Assembly (NCBI GenBank): GCA_030248215.1
Contig: JASANG010001088.1
Coordinates: forward strand, 1 to 64,000
Origin: Enoplolaimus lenunculus
Taxonomy: Eukaryota > Nematoda > Enoplea > Enoplida > Thoracostomopsidae
Length of the DNA stretch: 64,000 nt
Direction: 5' to 3'
Below, piece by piece: positions 54,353-64,000 of this stretch. Positions within the stretch are counted from its first letter, which is position 1; each line of letters opens with the position of its first letter. Made by a program: the position numbers and the translations under genes. The notes beneath the pieces are model-generated. The model worked only from the letters and a program-made list of their open reading frames with translations, did no database searches and had not been told where the DNA came from.

Positions 54353-57300
54353 ATGACATCTATTGATCAGTGTAATAGAAGTGGTAAATTAAATAAACGT
54401 CTGTCATCATCAGGTGTCATACACGCAAACGATGATTTTCATTTTGTGCGTCCCGTTGTCGGTTCAAACATGTCAAGGCCATCTATGGTTGACCCAGTAG
54501 TACCGTCCTCAGGGTCACCAACGGTGCAGTCTGACCGCGATGTTGATGGTGCTAATCAAATTGACCATGGTTTCTACGATGTGCCATGGGATCAACAACA
54601 AAACATGTCTGCGGTTGCTATAATGACGAATAAATTGCAGCAATGTCGTACTATTAATGCGCCACAGTGTTCTAATGATGTAAACCATAATTCTGCTAAA
54701 CGCCAAACTAAGCCGCTTGTTTGCATAAATTCTCGTTCGACTTCCAATTTGCATCCTATTCTCGCAGTCAACTTGGACAAAAAAGGTTCGAATCCGAAAG
54801 GAATCCCTTCATCAATTGTAAAAGCTTCGTTGTCAAATTTACCGAGTTGTTTTAAGCTTATAGCAACCGGTGACAATTCAACCTTACCGTACAGTGTGTC
54901 GAAAGAAGTTGTGAACCGTTCAAATCAACAACCACGCCAATTTCGGCAGCAACACAATGCAATCCGTAATTCAATGTGTAAACAACCCCTTGCAATAGGT
55001 AAAGGCATCATTCCTACGAAAGCATTACTACCTCCAAAGGAGCCGCCGGTAGGAGTTAAGCTTCAATCAACTACTGATACATTTCAACCTGAACCTGTCG
55101 CGAAGGTGTCTTTTGTAGTCGGCGCGGAGAACCGGGATTGCGACGTTAAAAAGTCAGTTTTATCAGAATCGGATATTAATAAACAATCTCAAGAACAGTG
55201 CCGTCAACTCGGTCGGAAACCAGTGTGCGGAGTTCTGGCTAAAGCTATCACATCGGGTGCATGTCAGCGTTTTGCGATATCTTCCCCTACCACTAGTCAA
55301 CCAAATCGATTCTCACCACCTGCCTTTAATGATCGCGCTCGAATCGTTGAGAAACATCCTTCAAATTGCTACGATAATGTTTCGCGAGGAACCACAATTA
55401 TGCAGAAATCTCAGTCCCCAGCTAGTGTAAATAGTGTTGAAGACAGCAATTTCGGGCAACATTTTGTATCGAATGGGCATCGGTTAGCTACTCAAAACAA
55501 ATCCCAAACGCCAAATAGCGGTGTATTGTTGAATAATACTGGCGCTACAGCATTGTACGTTCAGTCCAACAGGACTGTTTCTTATGAAAATTTGTACAAA
55601 ACTGCCCAGAATGCGCAAAAAACCCGCAGTTCTAGTATGGAAGCGCAGTACGATTGCCCTTGGGATTTGAGTCCTGCGGCAATTTTATGTAGCCAATTTG
55701 ACGTGTTGTGGAGTGATAGTAAAGTTCGGTTGCAGTCAAAAATAGGTTCGACGACGTGTAGTTCGCAAATGGGTATTTTAACTACGTCAGAATCTCGCCT
55801 CAATCAGACATCAAGCTTACAAGACGCAAACCAAAATGAATGTATTTGCAGCAATGTAGAACGACGTTTTTCCCATGAAAAATATAAATCCCATGGCGTT
55901 TCATCAAACGATTTGCCAAATACTGATTTCTTGGCAGCGCTTGAATGTAACACAACTGTGTCTAAAAACTCAACAGCTCCAAAAAAGGTTGGTAGTACGA
56001 ACAAATCAGTTTGTAGTTTACTCAATATCGACTGCAGAAGCTACAATCATAGCAAGTGCGGGGTATGCAGTGACAATCAAGTATTTACAATCGCTGAGCA
56101 GTGCAAATCAGCTGTAAATAACTGCGCTCCGGATAGTGGCAACGGGACTTGTGATACGACGTGTAGCATAATTGCCGACTGTTCTCCTTCTAATTGTTGT
56201 TTTTCGTTATCACCTGGTGGCAATAATGATCCCGTGTCTTCTCCGTCGACAAAAACGTTGAATTCGGCACATGATCGATCGTTATTGGTGTCTGGCGGAT
56301 GCATGATATTGGTACGTTTTATCTTTAGCTATAGTGAAATGAATTTCTACACTAGAGTTTTGTTAAGCCCTATTCACATGTACAAGATTTTGTTGCGAGA
56401 TTTTGCAGCTACAAATTGCACGCGGAACTTGCATTTTTTCATCAGCCAATGACAAAGCGGATGCAATAAATTCAGTGAACTTGCATGGTTATTCACGCAT
56501 GTGAACTGATTTCATTGCTGTGATTTTTAATGAATTATTTTGCAGCTGCAAGTTTTTCGAACGCGATTTTGGACAAGATTTGCAAGTGCAAGTTGTAGCT
56601 GCAAATTGTCGCAGTAAATACTTGCACGTCTGAATATGACTTAACACTTCTCTGGTATCACATTGCATCGAATCTACTATCTATATCGCTATAAATCATT
56701 TTATATTCTCTACAGAAGTTATATATAGGAGTCATAATACATCACAATATAACTGAACCTGAACGCGTGAATAACTTGCATATTATGTTAAGTAATAATG
56801 ATGCGCCAATCGGCAGTTTTCATGAGTATCGCCGACCACGCATCAAAAAACATGAATTTGCGTTAATACGTAGTATAAATTTAGTTTATTACGAAATTTG
56901 TACCATGCATTGCGTTGTGTGTTTGAATGCAGTCTACCTTATAATCGATACGGATTCGTAATGCTTTTATATGTTAACCGTACAGTAAGAACAAAAAGTT
57001 TGAGTCTATCAAAGATATCACGATTGCAGTGCAGTTTTGAGGACACCATGTTGTCGAGCGCGACAACAACGTTTCAGTGCACGATTGATTGGGAGCAAAT
57101 GTATTTAGTTAACCAATAGCAGCATGCTTTTCAGACCGGCACGCAAATGGAGCACGGAACAGGTTCAAGCGGTGCAACTGTGGATGCTAAAGATACAGAA
57201 CAATACGAAAACGATTGCCATAATAATGATATTCGTTTTCGCAAAAAGCGGCCAGTACCTACGCCAAGGAAAAGTCTGCGCCAGTCAGTATGTTCTATTC

Positions 57301-60052
57301 AGTGTGATTGCGATCCAATTGGGCTTAAGAACGAAGTTGGAAAACGTATTGATTCTAATGTTCATCCGCGAATGGGTAACGAGCATGACACTGTTCACGA
57401 TGATTACAGCAGTAGTGTTCGAGATTCAAATTTTAGAACAGAACAGTTTAGAAAATCATTTCGCGACGAATTGGAGGCTCGTTTGGCGAAACATGCGTCG
57501 TCCGGAGCTCAAATTGAACAGGGAGACTCAAAATGTTTGTCTCAGACTCCTGTGCGAAGTGCTTTTGCTCACGATGTCGAGTCCACAGTTTTGACCCCAC
57601 AACTAACTGACGCAACAATGCTTGACACAGCTTTAAATGATGCTGTTCTTGGTTCAACAAAGCATGAATTTTATCGTCCATCGCCGGTTGAGAATAACTG
57701 TGGGAGTAACGATGGTGACGCAAATTCCTGTAAGTCTTCGGTTGTGGTCAAATCAAAGGTGATGAAAAGTTTCAGTCGTGTTGCTGAAAACACAGGTGAG
57801 ATTGAAAAGGATACTGTTGAACACGATAATAATTCGATACGCGGCAGAATCAAACAAATCCGGTGCAACGAAAATGACGATAATTTAACCGAACGTCCAC
57901 CGTCCGCAGTACATGATCCTAAACTTTTAAAATATCCTGAGGATAGCGATGTTGATTTAATTTCACCGGCAGGTTAGTGGTTTTTAACACAGCTAAATCC
58001 ACGGGGAACAGTGTACTAAGCAATGTATATACTAAAACTTTTAATAGTAATAATATATGGTGTCTGATGTGTTCTGTATGCCTTGATTTCGATAATCTAG
58101 CTATTCTCTATTGTACTAAAGCCAAGGTTTTTGCATGCGACGACCAAGGGACTTTATTACATACGCACAATACGACAATTTTTTCATGCACTTGTGACAG
58201 TGGCCGGATTGCCAAAAAAGGTGGCACATGTACGCGGCACTTTAAAGAAAATTATAATCTTAATTCGCCGTTCTTTATTATTCTAGGTATCTGAATAATA
58301 TTTAATATTTTTGTAGCAACCGTCGAACAACATTGGCAGGTACACATCTCAAACGCTGCTGATCCTAACTCTGCGACTCGAAAAACAATTGGCGCTCGTT
58401 GTGTCGAGTATGTTTCGAAACCAGATTTTGAAAATTATGGGTATGTATTCGTATGGCCGTCGTCGCTATAACAAGTTGACTTAAAATGGTTTCAGAACAT
58501 GACACTATAACAATACGTATCTATCTGTATGGTGAAACGTTCGGAAATGAAATTTTGTGGAACAATTGACGTTCGTTATTTGGGAAGCAACATTTTTGAC
58601 ATTTTATGTATTTTATATTTTTAAGCACATGAAGTTTTAAGAGCATCCATGCATGCCCGTATTTATGTTTCTTTATAATTGCATGTCTTGAACGAACTGT
58701 ATATTCGCTGCATTCACCGTTTTATATTATAATAACCAATTTATTTTCTGCTGTGACGCTTCGTCAGTGGATAAATTTTCCGCTCTTGCACAAGTTTCTC
58801 TCACAGGCTCAGACTTGAACTCATGCTTAGGCTGAGAGTCAGCAAAAACTTACTTATGCCTTCGCTTAGCCTGAAATCTTTGCTTAGCCTTAATCTTAAA
58901 GGAGAAGGGAAATGTACAAGATGCACATCTTTTTAGATGGTACCATGGATCTATCTGTCGAGCAATTGCCGAAAATCGTTTGAAATCCGCCAAAGATGGC
59001 TCTTTCTTGGTTCGGGTTTGTGAATGCAATGATCAAGAATTGGCTCTTTCAATTAAGTATGTTTAAACAATAATGCTTTGAAAATACGTTAAGATTTCAT
59101 TGCGACACCACAAGAGTAGAAAGTATTCTACATCAGGGTTGCGCCGAATCCACGATTTGACCGAATCCGAATCCAGTCTAATTTGCCGTATCCGAATCCT
59201 GCATGCTGCAAATTTTAGATATATCTATAATTTGTTTCAGAATATCAACGCAATGCCAGCCGTATAACTTTTAATACGTTAATATATTTCGTCCCGACGT
59301 CGGTTCTGAGATTTCTCACCTGAAATAAAAAATATTGATTTTTATAGCAAAATCTATTGCATACTATAAAATTGACCACATTATATTGCTTTATCATATT
59401 GATAGCAGAATTAAGCAGTTGTCTGTTATGCACTGTGCATTTACCTGTAGGCGTGCCTGTCATTTTTCTCCACGTAGCCGTTTCCATGTGTATTCTGTTC
59501 AAACGCGCAATCAGAAAACTGTCGCAGTTCGCTTGTTTGAATACCTATTGCTAATTTGTGACAGGTGTTGCACAATTGAAAACAAGCATTCTAATTGTGG
59601 ATGTCAAAGTGCAAAAAAGGTGTTGTAAGACACCAAAAACTGAACAGGGAACTGAGTTTTTGTCCAAACCCGATGTGAATAAACATGTTGGCCATGCAAC
59701 TGTTTTATTGGTTAACAGAAAGTGCTATTTTGAATTTCTCTAACATCCATTCAATCTGATAGTTGTCAAAACAATAAATTTAACTTTCGAATCCGGTGGA
59801 AATAACGAAGTTTCATGCTCGGACAACCGGAAATCTTGTTACAGCCTAATAGATTTATACATACTCTTTTTCAGAAATAAAACGGGATTTATGCACATGA
59901 AAATCCAACGTAACGCAGAATCAAAATGGATCCTCGGATTTTTTTCACAGCCTTTTACATCAGTCGCGAATATGATTGCATATTATACTGTGCACAAACT
60001 GCCAATCAAAGGGGCCGAAAATATATCTTTAACAATGCCAGTTGCGAAATAA
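54353..60052 (+). CDS. SH2-domain adaptor of the SHB/SHD/SHE/SHF family, 5 exons
   Basis: This is a cytoplasmic adaptor that docks on phosphotyrosines and carries tyrosines that are themselves phosphorylated. Exons: 54353-56311, 57135-57972, 58317-58440, 58937-59056, 59875-60052. All junctions are GT-AG with agreeing phases, total 3219 nt (1072 residues). The C-terminal SH2 domain (975 to about 1068) starts WYHGSICRAIAENRLKSAK; its FLVR motif places the phosphotyrosine-binding Arg at 1000. The last exon reads NKTGFMHMKIQRNAESKWIL, then VHKLPIKGAENISLTMPVAK, very close to vertebrate SHB/SHF (GFMHMK, LPIKGAEHMSL). Further support is YDVPWD at 75-80 and YDCPWD at 433-438, the family's Y-D-x-P-W-(D/E) motifs, plus YENLY at 411-415. 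A class-type SH3 ligand, RPVPTPRK, is at 692-699. The remaining 900 residues are Ser/Asn/Gln-rich and probably disordered, making the protein about twice the usual length. Which vertebrate paralogue it corresponds to cannot be said. Confidence 0.92.
58800..58905. repeat. TTAGGC-like degenerate tract in SHB-family intron
   Basis: Words such as CATGCTTAGGCTGAG, TCGCTTAGCCTGAAATC and GCTTAGCCTTAATC mix the TTAGGC unit and its complement over about 100 bases, shortly before the SH2 exon. Confidence 0.45.
59134..59210. repeat. Solitary hAT-like end with CCGAATCC words
   Basis: CAGGGTTGCGCCGAATCC starts at 59134 and is followed by CCGAATCCGAATCC and TATCCGAATCC. No matching inverse end was found nearby. 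It lies in the last intron of the SHB-family gene. Confidence 0.45.
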
Positions 60053-60524
60053 TTACTTGGTCGAGTATAGCCAAAATTACCTATTATTCTTTATTATAGT
60101 TATCTGGAAATTTTAATTTGAAAAATTTGAAAATTTTCTAGTTTATAAAATCTTGCTGATAATCTAAAGTTCAGTTCGTTTTTCGCAATTGCTAAAATTT
60201 TTATGTCTTGAGACTCAAAGGTTGTAATTAGTTTCATTTGGCAGGAAATGATTTAATATACTGTCTTTACCGGTGTTATGCAATCTCTGTTAGTTTGAAA
60301 ATTATTTTTTTGCACTGCATTTCCATTTTTATAATTTTTTCCCATGTCGATCATGGGCGAGCAGTTTTTCTATGGGACTGACTGCTATGGAGTAAAGCTT
60401 AGTTTAGACCAATGTTTTGCTTAGGGTTCGGCTTAGATATATGCTTATCTTTACGCTTAGGCTTACGAATTTGCTTATAGTGTCCTAAATTTTAAGATAT
60501 AACACTCGTGTGTTTAGCAATTTG
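60053..60524. other. Downstream of the SHB-family gene
   Basis: Non-coding, probably including 3' UTR. Positions 60395-60480 are TTAGGC-like (TTTGCTTAGGGTTCGGC, TTACGCTTAGGCTTACG). Confidence 0.45.
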
Positions 60525-60691
60525 GACCCATGTATAGAACAGGGTCTAAACGTTTTTGTGTGGGGCTGTAATAGAGTCAGCTTAAGCTTTAGACTAACTT
60601 TTTTGCTTAGGCTTAGAAATAGGCTCATTCTTAGGCTTAGGCTTCGGAATATGCTTATACTACTGTTCCAGCCTTGTTCTATACATGGGCC
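60525..60691. mobile_element. 167-bp inverted-repeat element containing TTAGGC words
   Basis: The ends GACCCATGTATAGAACAGGG and CCTTGTTCTATACATGGGCC are inverted repeats matching at 18 of 20 bases. The interior is largely CTTAGGCTTAG-type text (for example TTGCTTAGGCTTAGAAATAG and CTTAGGCTTAGGCTTCGG). It has no coding capacity. The superfamily is unknown, and target duplications are not clear. Confidence 0.6.
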
Positions 60692-62520
60692 GCAATTTGT
60701 ATCGTTGGTATGGCCGGTATTAGTAAAACTGTACAAAAAAAATGGTTCTTAAAATATAATTGGCAATCCGATAATGCTCGTGCAGTAAGGTAGTGCTTTT
60801 CCTTTACCCAAATGATTATGGAATGGTGGCCGCCTCCATGTCCTGCACTGTCGGCAAGTTTCTAATGGAAATTGCTAATGGTGAATCTATTTGCAGAAAT
60901 GGTAACTTTTCATGTGTGTGACTCTACTTTGTTTTAATCTTGTTTTGCGCTTTCGGTATATTTATCGCTGCCTGTTTTAGGTATATTTCGTATTGCTATC
61001 AAGTATTAAATCATTTATTGTCAGCGGCCTGCTTTTTTCAGTTTTATGCTGCTGGCCTCAAAGCTCCGAATTTGAAAAAAACGGCCTTAATATATAGTCT
61101 ATGCGAGTCATTATAGACTAGAAGATAATTAAAATCACATTTGATTTGGTAGACAGAAATGTATGTTTGGTATTATTTGACTTTCCCACATCATTTACCG
61201 CCTGCGGTGTAATATTTGCCGGAGGTTCCGTCTATTTCGCCAGCAAAATTTTACTATTTTAACAAATGTTGTAGCTTTCGGTTCGTTTGTATAACATTCT
61301 AGAAAAAGCTGTATATATGTTAGGCATTTTTGGCACCATTTTGCGAATGACTGTTAAAAATCACAATTTCAACATGATTTATGAATTGTTGCGCCTCTCG
61401 GGCAAAATATGTTGGGCTAAGGGTACGAACGGAGTAAAAATCCCCGAAGCAGAAAATGGATAGCGAATTTTCTACCGGACAGGATGTGAAAAGTAGCGAG
61501 ATTTCGATCAGTCTTACTCATTGCATAATTCTTTTATGTCTATAAGTCTGTCAGTTGCAAACGCATTGCGTTTAAAAACCAAATTAACTACGTCTACTTA
61601 TTTTTGGGAAAGTCCAAATCTTTCTAAGTCATTGCATATTGCAATTCTTTAAAACTCGGTGTTCGTGGATTTACGTAATGAACATACCAGAAACTGCGTT
61701 ATTTTCGAGCTAAAGTTGGTTGTTTTAGAACAATTCAAATTTTAAAAACTACTGCCTGGCTTAGGTACTGCTTCTTAGAAAATCCATTGTCTTCGCATTT
61801 TCTATCAAGGATAACGAGAGTTTGTTTCAGTCGTAATTTGACCTTTCTAAAGAGTTATATTTTCTTCATTTTTACAGCTTTTATTAGAAGTGTTCACAAA
61901 CACAACTGTTCAACCAGAGAATGAGGAAAATTAAAGTTAAATTAAAACATCGGTATTTCTGCGCTGGTTAGACTGTCCTGACTCCTGATTAACTGTCTTT
62001 ATTTTTAAAACTGGTGTTCTACATGATTAATGATTTTAAAGAAATTCATGAAAGTTGTTGCTAGTGTCTTCAAAAATTAAAAATACTTCCACACACTATT
62101 TCTAGAAATTATTTAGCAAAGCCAAGTAAAGTTTGTTATACCTATTGCATCATTTTGTATGGCACGAATTATTAAAAAAGTTTGTTTCCAGTATTTTGAT
62201 TTTTATATCGTTAATGGCAAAATACAGCTACATTTCCATCGTGTTTGGCTTCGGTCGTCAATATATTCTTCACAAAATGGCTCGTAGTGGTATTTCTTTT
62301 GACAGTAATTCTTATTTTCGTTGTTTGCTTCGCATTCGTTTGAAGAAGTAAACCCTAACGACTTCTTGCATGGCGGCCATATTGCGCTGTACGTAAACCG
62401 TACCTCTTGGTGAACAAGAACCGCAACAAACACGATTTGAAGAAGCCAAAGGTTTGCCATGCAGTAAAATGTTGCAAATTCGAAAGTATAATATAATAAA
62501 GTGCTAAAAAGCAATTTCCC
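60692..62520. other. Intergenic, no gene recognised
   Basis: AT-rich with short open frames only. I see no domain, RNA or repeat family that I could support. Confidence 0.4.
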
Positions 62521-62650
62521 AAAATCACAATATCTCGTGTAATATATATCCCAATTCCCAAACTAGGAATATCCCGGGTACTTATATCCCAAGTTCCCGA
62601 AATAGCAATATCGCGGGTAATATCCCAATTTTCCTTGTGAAATCCAAAAT
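62521..62650. repeat. Short degenerate repeat of AATATCCC/CCCAATTCCC words
   Basis: Words AATATCCCGGGTA, TATATCCCAAGTTCCC, AATATCGCGGGTAATATCCC and their variants follow one another over 130 bases. It resembles the subterminal simple-word arrays of the hAT-like MITEs, but no CAGGG end is present. Confidence 0.45.
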
Positions 62651-62656
62651 GTTCTT

Positions 62657-62740
62657 GGAAAATCAGAATCGACTTGGGCAGAGGCTTAGGTTCAGAGTCT
62701 GGCTTAGACTTTAGTTTTAGTTTTAAGCTAGGCTATTCAG
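62657..62740. repeat. TTAGGC-like degenerate tract
   Basis: GAGGCTTAGGTTCAGAG, GGCTTAGACTTTAGTTTTAG and AAGCTAGGC form a decayed TTAGGC-like run. Confidence 0.4.
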
Positions 62741-62818
62741 AAGTTTTCATTAATTGCGTTTTCAGAGAGGCTGTCGGCCCTCATAGGGTCCTTTCAAATT
62801 GTGGGGGTACATGGGCAT

Positions 62819-63425
62819 CAGGGTGCAACCAGAGGTCCGGCTCCGGCAGAAAATCGGGCTCCGGAAGAATTTTTGCTATAGGTTCCGACAGTTTCGGTAG
62901 CAAAATTTTGCATGATTTTGCAAAATTTATCTGTTTAGCGCGTTTCGTTTTACTTTTGTCACAATTTTCAGGAACGAATTTATGAAATTTCGCAAAAATA
63001 AGCGCAAAAACCAAACAACTTAATATATTATTGCAGAATGATGACATAAGGCAAATGTACAAGGTGATTCCGATAGTTGAGAAAATGCAAGAAAGCAGAA
63101 TGCGATGGTATCGCCATGTCTTACGTGCGCTACACACAGCTTCAACATGGATGTGCCAGGGAAAAGACCAAGAGGCCGACCAATGCAGCGGTGGAGCGAT
63201 GTGCTACACATGGACCTGAAGAAAAGTGGATTGCATTCTGACAATGCCGTGGACAGAGTCAAATGGCGTCAGAAATCCAATAGAGCCGACCCCAAATAGG
63301 GACAAAGGCCAAAGAAGAAGAAGATATTGGCTAAACTCCTTCTCCGGCAAGTTTCTGTGACCTCCGCCTCCTGCAAGTTTCGGTGACCTCCGGCTCCGGA
63401 ATTTTTCACCTCCGGTTGCACCCTG
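62819..63425. mobile_element. hAT-like MITE, CCGGAT family, split by a LINE insertion
   Basis: The ends are CAGGGTGCAACCAGAGGTCC and, inverted, CAGGGTGCAACCGGAGGTG. The flanking octamers ATGGGCAT (62811-62818) and ATGGTTAT (63426-63433) agree at 6 of 8. The subterminal regions are CTCCGGCA/CTCCGGAAG words on the left and TCTCCGGCAAGTTTC..GTGACCTCC words on the right. An RTE-like LINE 3' end (63034-63326) lies between, so without it the element would be about 315 bp. Confidence 0.75.
63034..63326 (+). pseudogene. RTE-like LINE 3' end, 5'-truncated, inside a MITE
   Basis: The frame starting near 63034 reads NDDIRQMYKVIPIVEKMQES, then RMRWYRHVLRA; a frameshift then leads to VPGKRPRGRPMQRWSDVLHM and DNAVDRVKWRQKSNRADPK with a stop at 63297. 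The order (EKM.E.R.RWYGHV.R ... GKRPRGRP..RW.D ... A.DR..WR) is the familiar C-terminus of RTE-like LINE ORF2 proteins. It ends in GACAAAGGCCAAAGAAGAAG, the GAA-rich tail expected at the 3' end. The insertion is about 290 bp, 5'-truncated, and lies in plus orientation. Confidence 0.8.
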
Positions 63426-64000
63426 ATGGTTATGGCAGCCCTCTGAGAACCTAATAAAGAAAACGGGCGCACCTGTTTAAACCAGATAAGAACTAACTAT
63501 GATTCCGGTCCCGGATACCCATGTGCGTCTCGACCTAATTTGCATACAGACGGACACCCACAATTGAGTGTCCGCCACGCGCAAACTAGATCCAGAGTCA
63601 CTTATCCAGTACAGCAACTACCTACAACAACAACAACAACAAGAACAACAACAACAACAATTACAACAACAACAACAACATAGGCACCCATATTGGGTGC
63701 TGACATATATAGCTTATGTATGTCGTTTCCCGCAAAACTAGCCAGCAACATATAAAACAATAGTCAATGGCCACGCAGGGCCCCGGTGAATTCCACATTG
63801 CGGACACAGCCGCCATAGCATAGTTTTTATACTTTTTCCGCTTTCTAGCAACGCCTGAGCCTAACTTAAGTTCTAAGAGAGACTAGGTGGAGCCAGGGAC
63901 TTCCTTAAGGTGTGGTTTTGGGTTTGGGTTTAGTTTTATGTTTTCGTTTTTTATTGAAATATAGTTTAAAGAGTGGCAGAGCCACATACAAGTCCCATCG
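63426..64000. other. Window end: hairpins and no gene
   Basis: Two short hairpins are visible: CGGACAC..GTGTCCG at about 63551-63573 and GCACCC-ATATT-GGGTGC at 63683-63699. The rest, including a GTTTTGGGTTTGGGTTTAG tract at about 63915, shows no frame or recognised element. Confidence 0.4.
63624..63680. repeat. CAA microsatellite
   Basis: About 18 CAA units with two interruptions (AGAACAA and ATTACAA). Confidence 0.9.

Noticed and set aside
56312-56452. Last 47 codons of the open frame after the first SHB-family exon
   Set aside because: The GT donor at 56312 joins in phase to 57135, so this is intron read-through.
57124-57594. 156-codon plus-strand frame overlapping the second SHB-family exon
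   Set aside because: It is a different frame from the spliced one that carries RPVPTPRK and continues in phase to the SH2 exons.

Overview
The window is animal nuclear DNA: AT-rich, with intron-containing genes set among dense layers of repeats. Three genes have clear animal orthologues and their splice junctions could be read base by base: PRPF40 (23 exons, 911 codons), PHAX (2 exons, 560 codons) and an SH2 adaptor of the SHB/SHD/SHE/SHF family (5 exons, 1072 codons). The mitochondrial Rieske protein is a fourth, on one exon. A gustatory-receptor-like 7TM exon, short TTAGGC tracts (the nematode telomere unit) and an RTE-like LINE tail suggest an ecdysozoan, possibly a nematode or relative. 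I cannot name the species.

Layout. 1-2 kb: one exon of a GR-like chemoreceptor. 2-8.3 kb: no gene; a 2.3-kb stretch bounded by inverted repeats holds a GGGACAGTTG minisatellite, degenerate TTAGGC arrays and an AT microsatellite. 8.3-21.3 kb: PRPF40 on the minus strand, with repeats in its introns. 23.4 kb: a tRNA-Thr-like gene. 23.6-24.4 kb: Rieske protein. 25-25.4 kb: an inverted-repeat element with a 120-bp tandem duplication. 26.9-29.4 kb: PHAX. 30.5-32.1 kb: a hAT-like MITE, the 3' end of a LINE, and a tRNA-headed composite repeat. 32.1-42.0 kb: a complete-looking LTR element. 42-54 kb: no gene recognised; SINE, hAT-like MITEs, tandem duplications and a LINE scrap. 54.4-60.1 kb: the SHB-family adaptor on the plus strand. 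60-64 kb: small inverted-repeat elements, and a hAT-like MITE with an RTE-like LINE tail inserted in it.

The most unusual object is the LTR element (32072-41985). It has two LTRs of about 722 bp, about 97% identical, a 1032-codon Gag with a zinc knuckle, and a second long open frame of at least 1153 codons that matches no protein family I know. I see no protease, reverse transcriptase, RNase H or integrase between the LTRs. It looks like a fairly young, non-autonomous element that kept its own Gag and carries an unrecognised second protein.

The three nuclear-RNA and respiratory genes (PRPF40 in splicing, PHAX in snRNA export, Rieske in complex III) are housekeeping genes; their proximity implies no operon. 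A second theme is a set of short hAT-like elements whose ends begin CAGGGTGCAACC and whose subterminal parts are simple CCGGAT/CTCCGG words. One 78-bp copy keeps a clear 8-bp target duplication.
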